Source of the DNA: Pseudofrankia asymbiotica
GTDB taxonomy: Bacteria > Actinomycetota > Actinomycetes > Frankiales > Frankiaceae
NCBI RefSeq assembly: GCF_001983105.1
Contig: NZ_MOMC01000026.1
Coordinates: 24,459-30,728 of the forward strand
Reading direction: 5' to 3'
DNA: 6,270 nucleotides
The position numbers were made by a program, and so were the translations under genes. Under the pieces are notes generated by a model. That model was given only the letters and a program-made list of their open reading frames with translations, was not told the DNA's origin and searched no databases. Below, one piece after another: positions 6,121-6,270 of this stretch. Each line of letters opens with the position of its first letter. Position 1 is the stretch's first letter.

Positions 6121-6270
6121 ATGACGCGCCAGGTGGTGACGATCGCCGGTGCCGGCAAGGTCGGCCGGTCGATCGCGAGCGAGCTCCTCGACAACGGCAC
6201 CGAGGTGCTGCTCATCGAGCGGGACGGCGCCAAGATCCGTCCGCAGTCGATTCCGAAGGCGCGCTGGCTG
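6121..6270 (+). CDS. ceoC: second TrkA-family (RCK/KTN) protein, CeoC-like; first 50 codons, 3' end outside window
   Basis: Probable second nucleotide-binding regulatory subunit for potassium transport. The visible 50 residues begin MTRQVVTIAGAGKVGRSIAS, with a Rossmann motif GAGKVG (Gly10, Gly12, Gly15) and an acidic end of beta-2 (LLIERD, Glu33), as in NAD(H)-binding RCK_N domains. A length near 220 residues would be expected from the neighbour and from mycobacterial CeoC. The gene starts 5 bp after the previous stop, so the two form an operon, and the products may assemble together as an octameric RCK ring; that assembly is inferred from the family. Only the N-terminal part can be assessed. 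Confidence 0.9.
   Translation, partial: MTRQVVTIAGAGKVGRSIASELLDNGTEVLLIERDGAKIRPQSIPKARWL

Overview
The window is ordinary chromosome of a very high-GC actinobacterium. Codon third positions are almost always G or C, GTG starts are frequent, and several proteins carry low-complexity Ala/Pro/Gly/Arg-rich inserts. The gene order (dxs, TRAM-type RNA methyltransferase, APC-type transporter, then two divergent TrkA/RCK genes) matches what I remember of other actinobacteria, including the mycobacterial block around ceoB/ceoC. A Frankia-like organism fits the composition and the inserts, but the genus cannot be fixed from the sequence alone.

Layout. Positions 1-790 (minus) hold the first 263 codons of dxs, the entry enzyme of the MEP isoprenoid pathway; its 3' part lies outside the window. 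Positions 791-1350 contain no convincing gene, only the presumed dxs promoter and leader and a possible hairpin terminator for the operon to the right. Positions 1351-3024 (minus) encode a TrmA/RumA-family rRNA/tRNA uracil-C5 methyltransferase with an N-terminal TRAM domain. Its GTG start overlaps the stop of the next gene by one base. Positions 3024-5105 (minus) encode a 693-residue, 12-TM APC-superfamily transporter with a soluble C-terminal domain. A 344-bp divergent intergenic region (5106-5449) follows. Then come a complete TrkA/RCK protein (5450-6115, plus) and, 5 bp later, the start of a second one (6121 to the end).

How the genes fit together. The transporter looks generically like an 'amino acid permease', but its sequence closely resembles KimA (YdaO), the KUP-type potassium importer of Bacillus subtilis, including residues proposed to contact K+. 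With two stand-alone RCK (KTN) proteins divergently transcribed beside it and no TrkH/KtrB-type channel in view, the right half is best read as a potassium-homeostasis locus. Both sides of the divergent promoter region show a TANNNT -10 element 7-9 nt from the start codon and no Shine-Dalgarno sequence, suggesting leaderless mRNAs. The methyltransferase appears translationally coupled to the transporter. dxs has its own ribosome-binding site and probably its own promoter.

The most notable oddities are: (i) an abrupt change in codon third-position usage inside dxs; (ii) low-complexity inserts in the methyltransferase, one of them between two predicted Fe-S cysteine ligands; (iii) a compact cluster of direct and inverted repeats in the divergent promoter region. 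I see no mobile element, CRISPR array, tRNA or rRNA.
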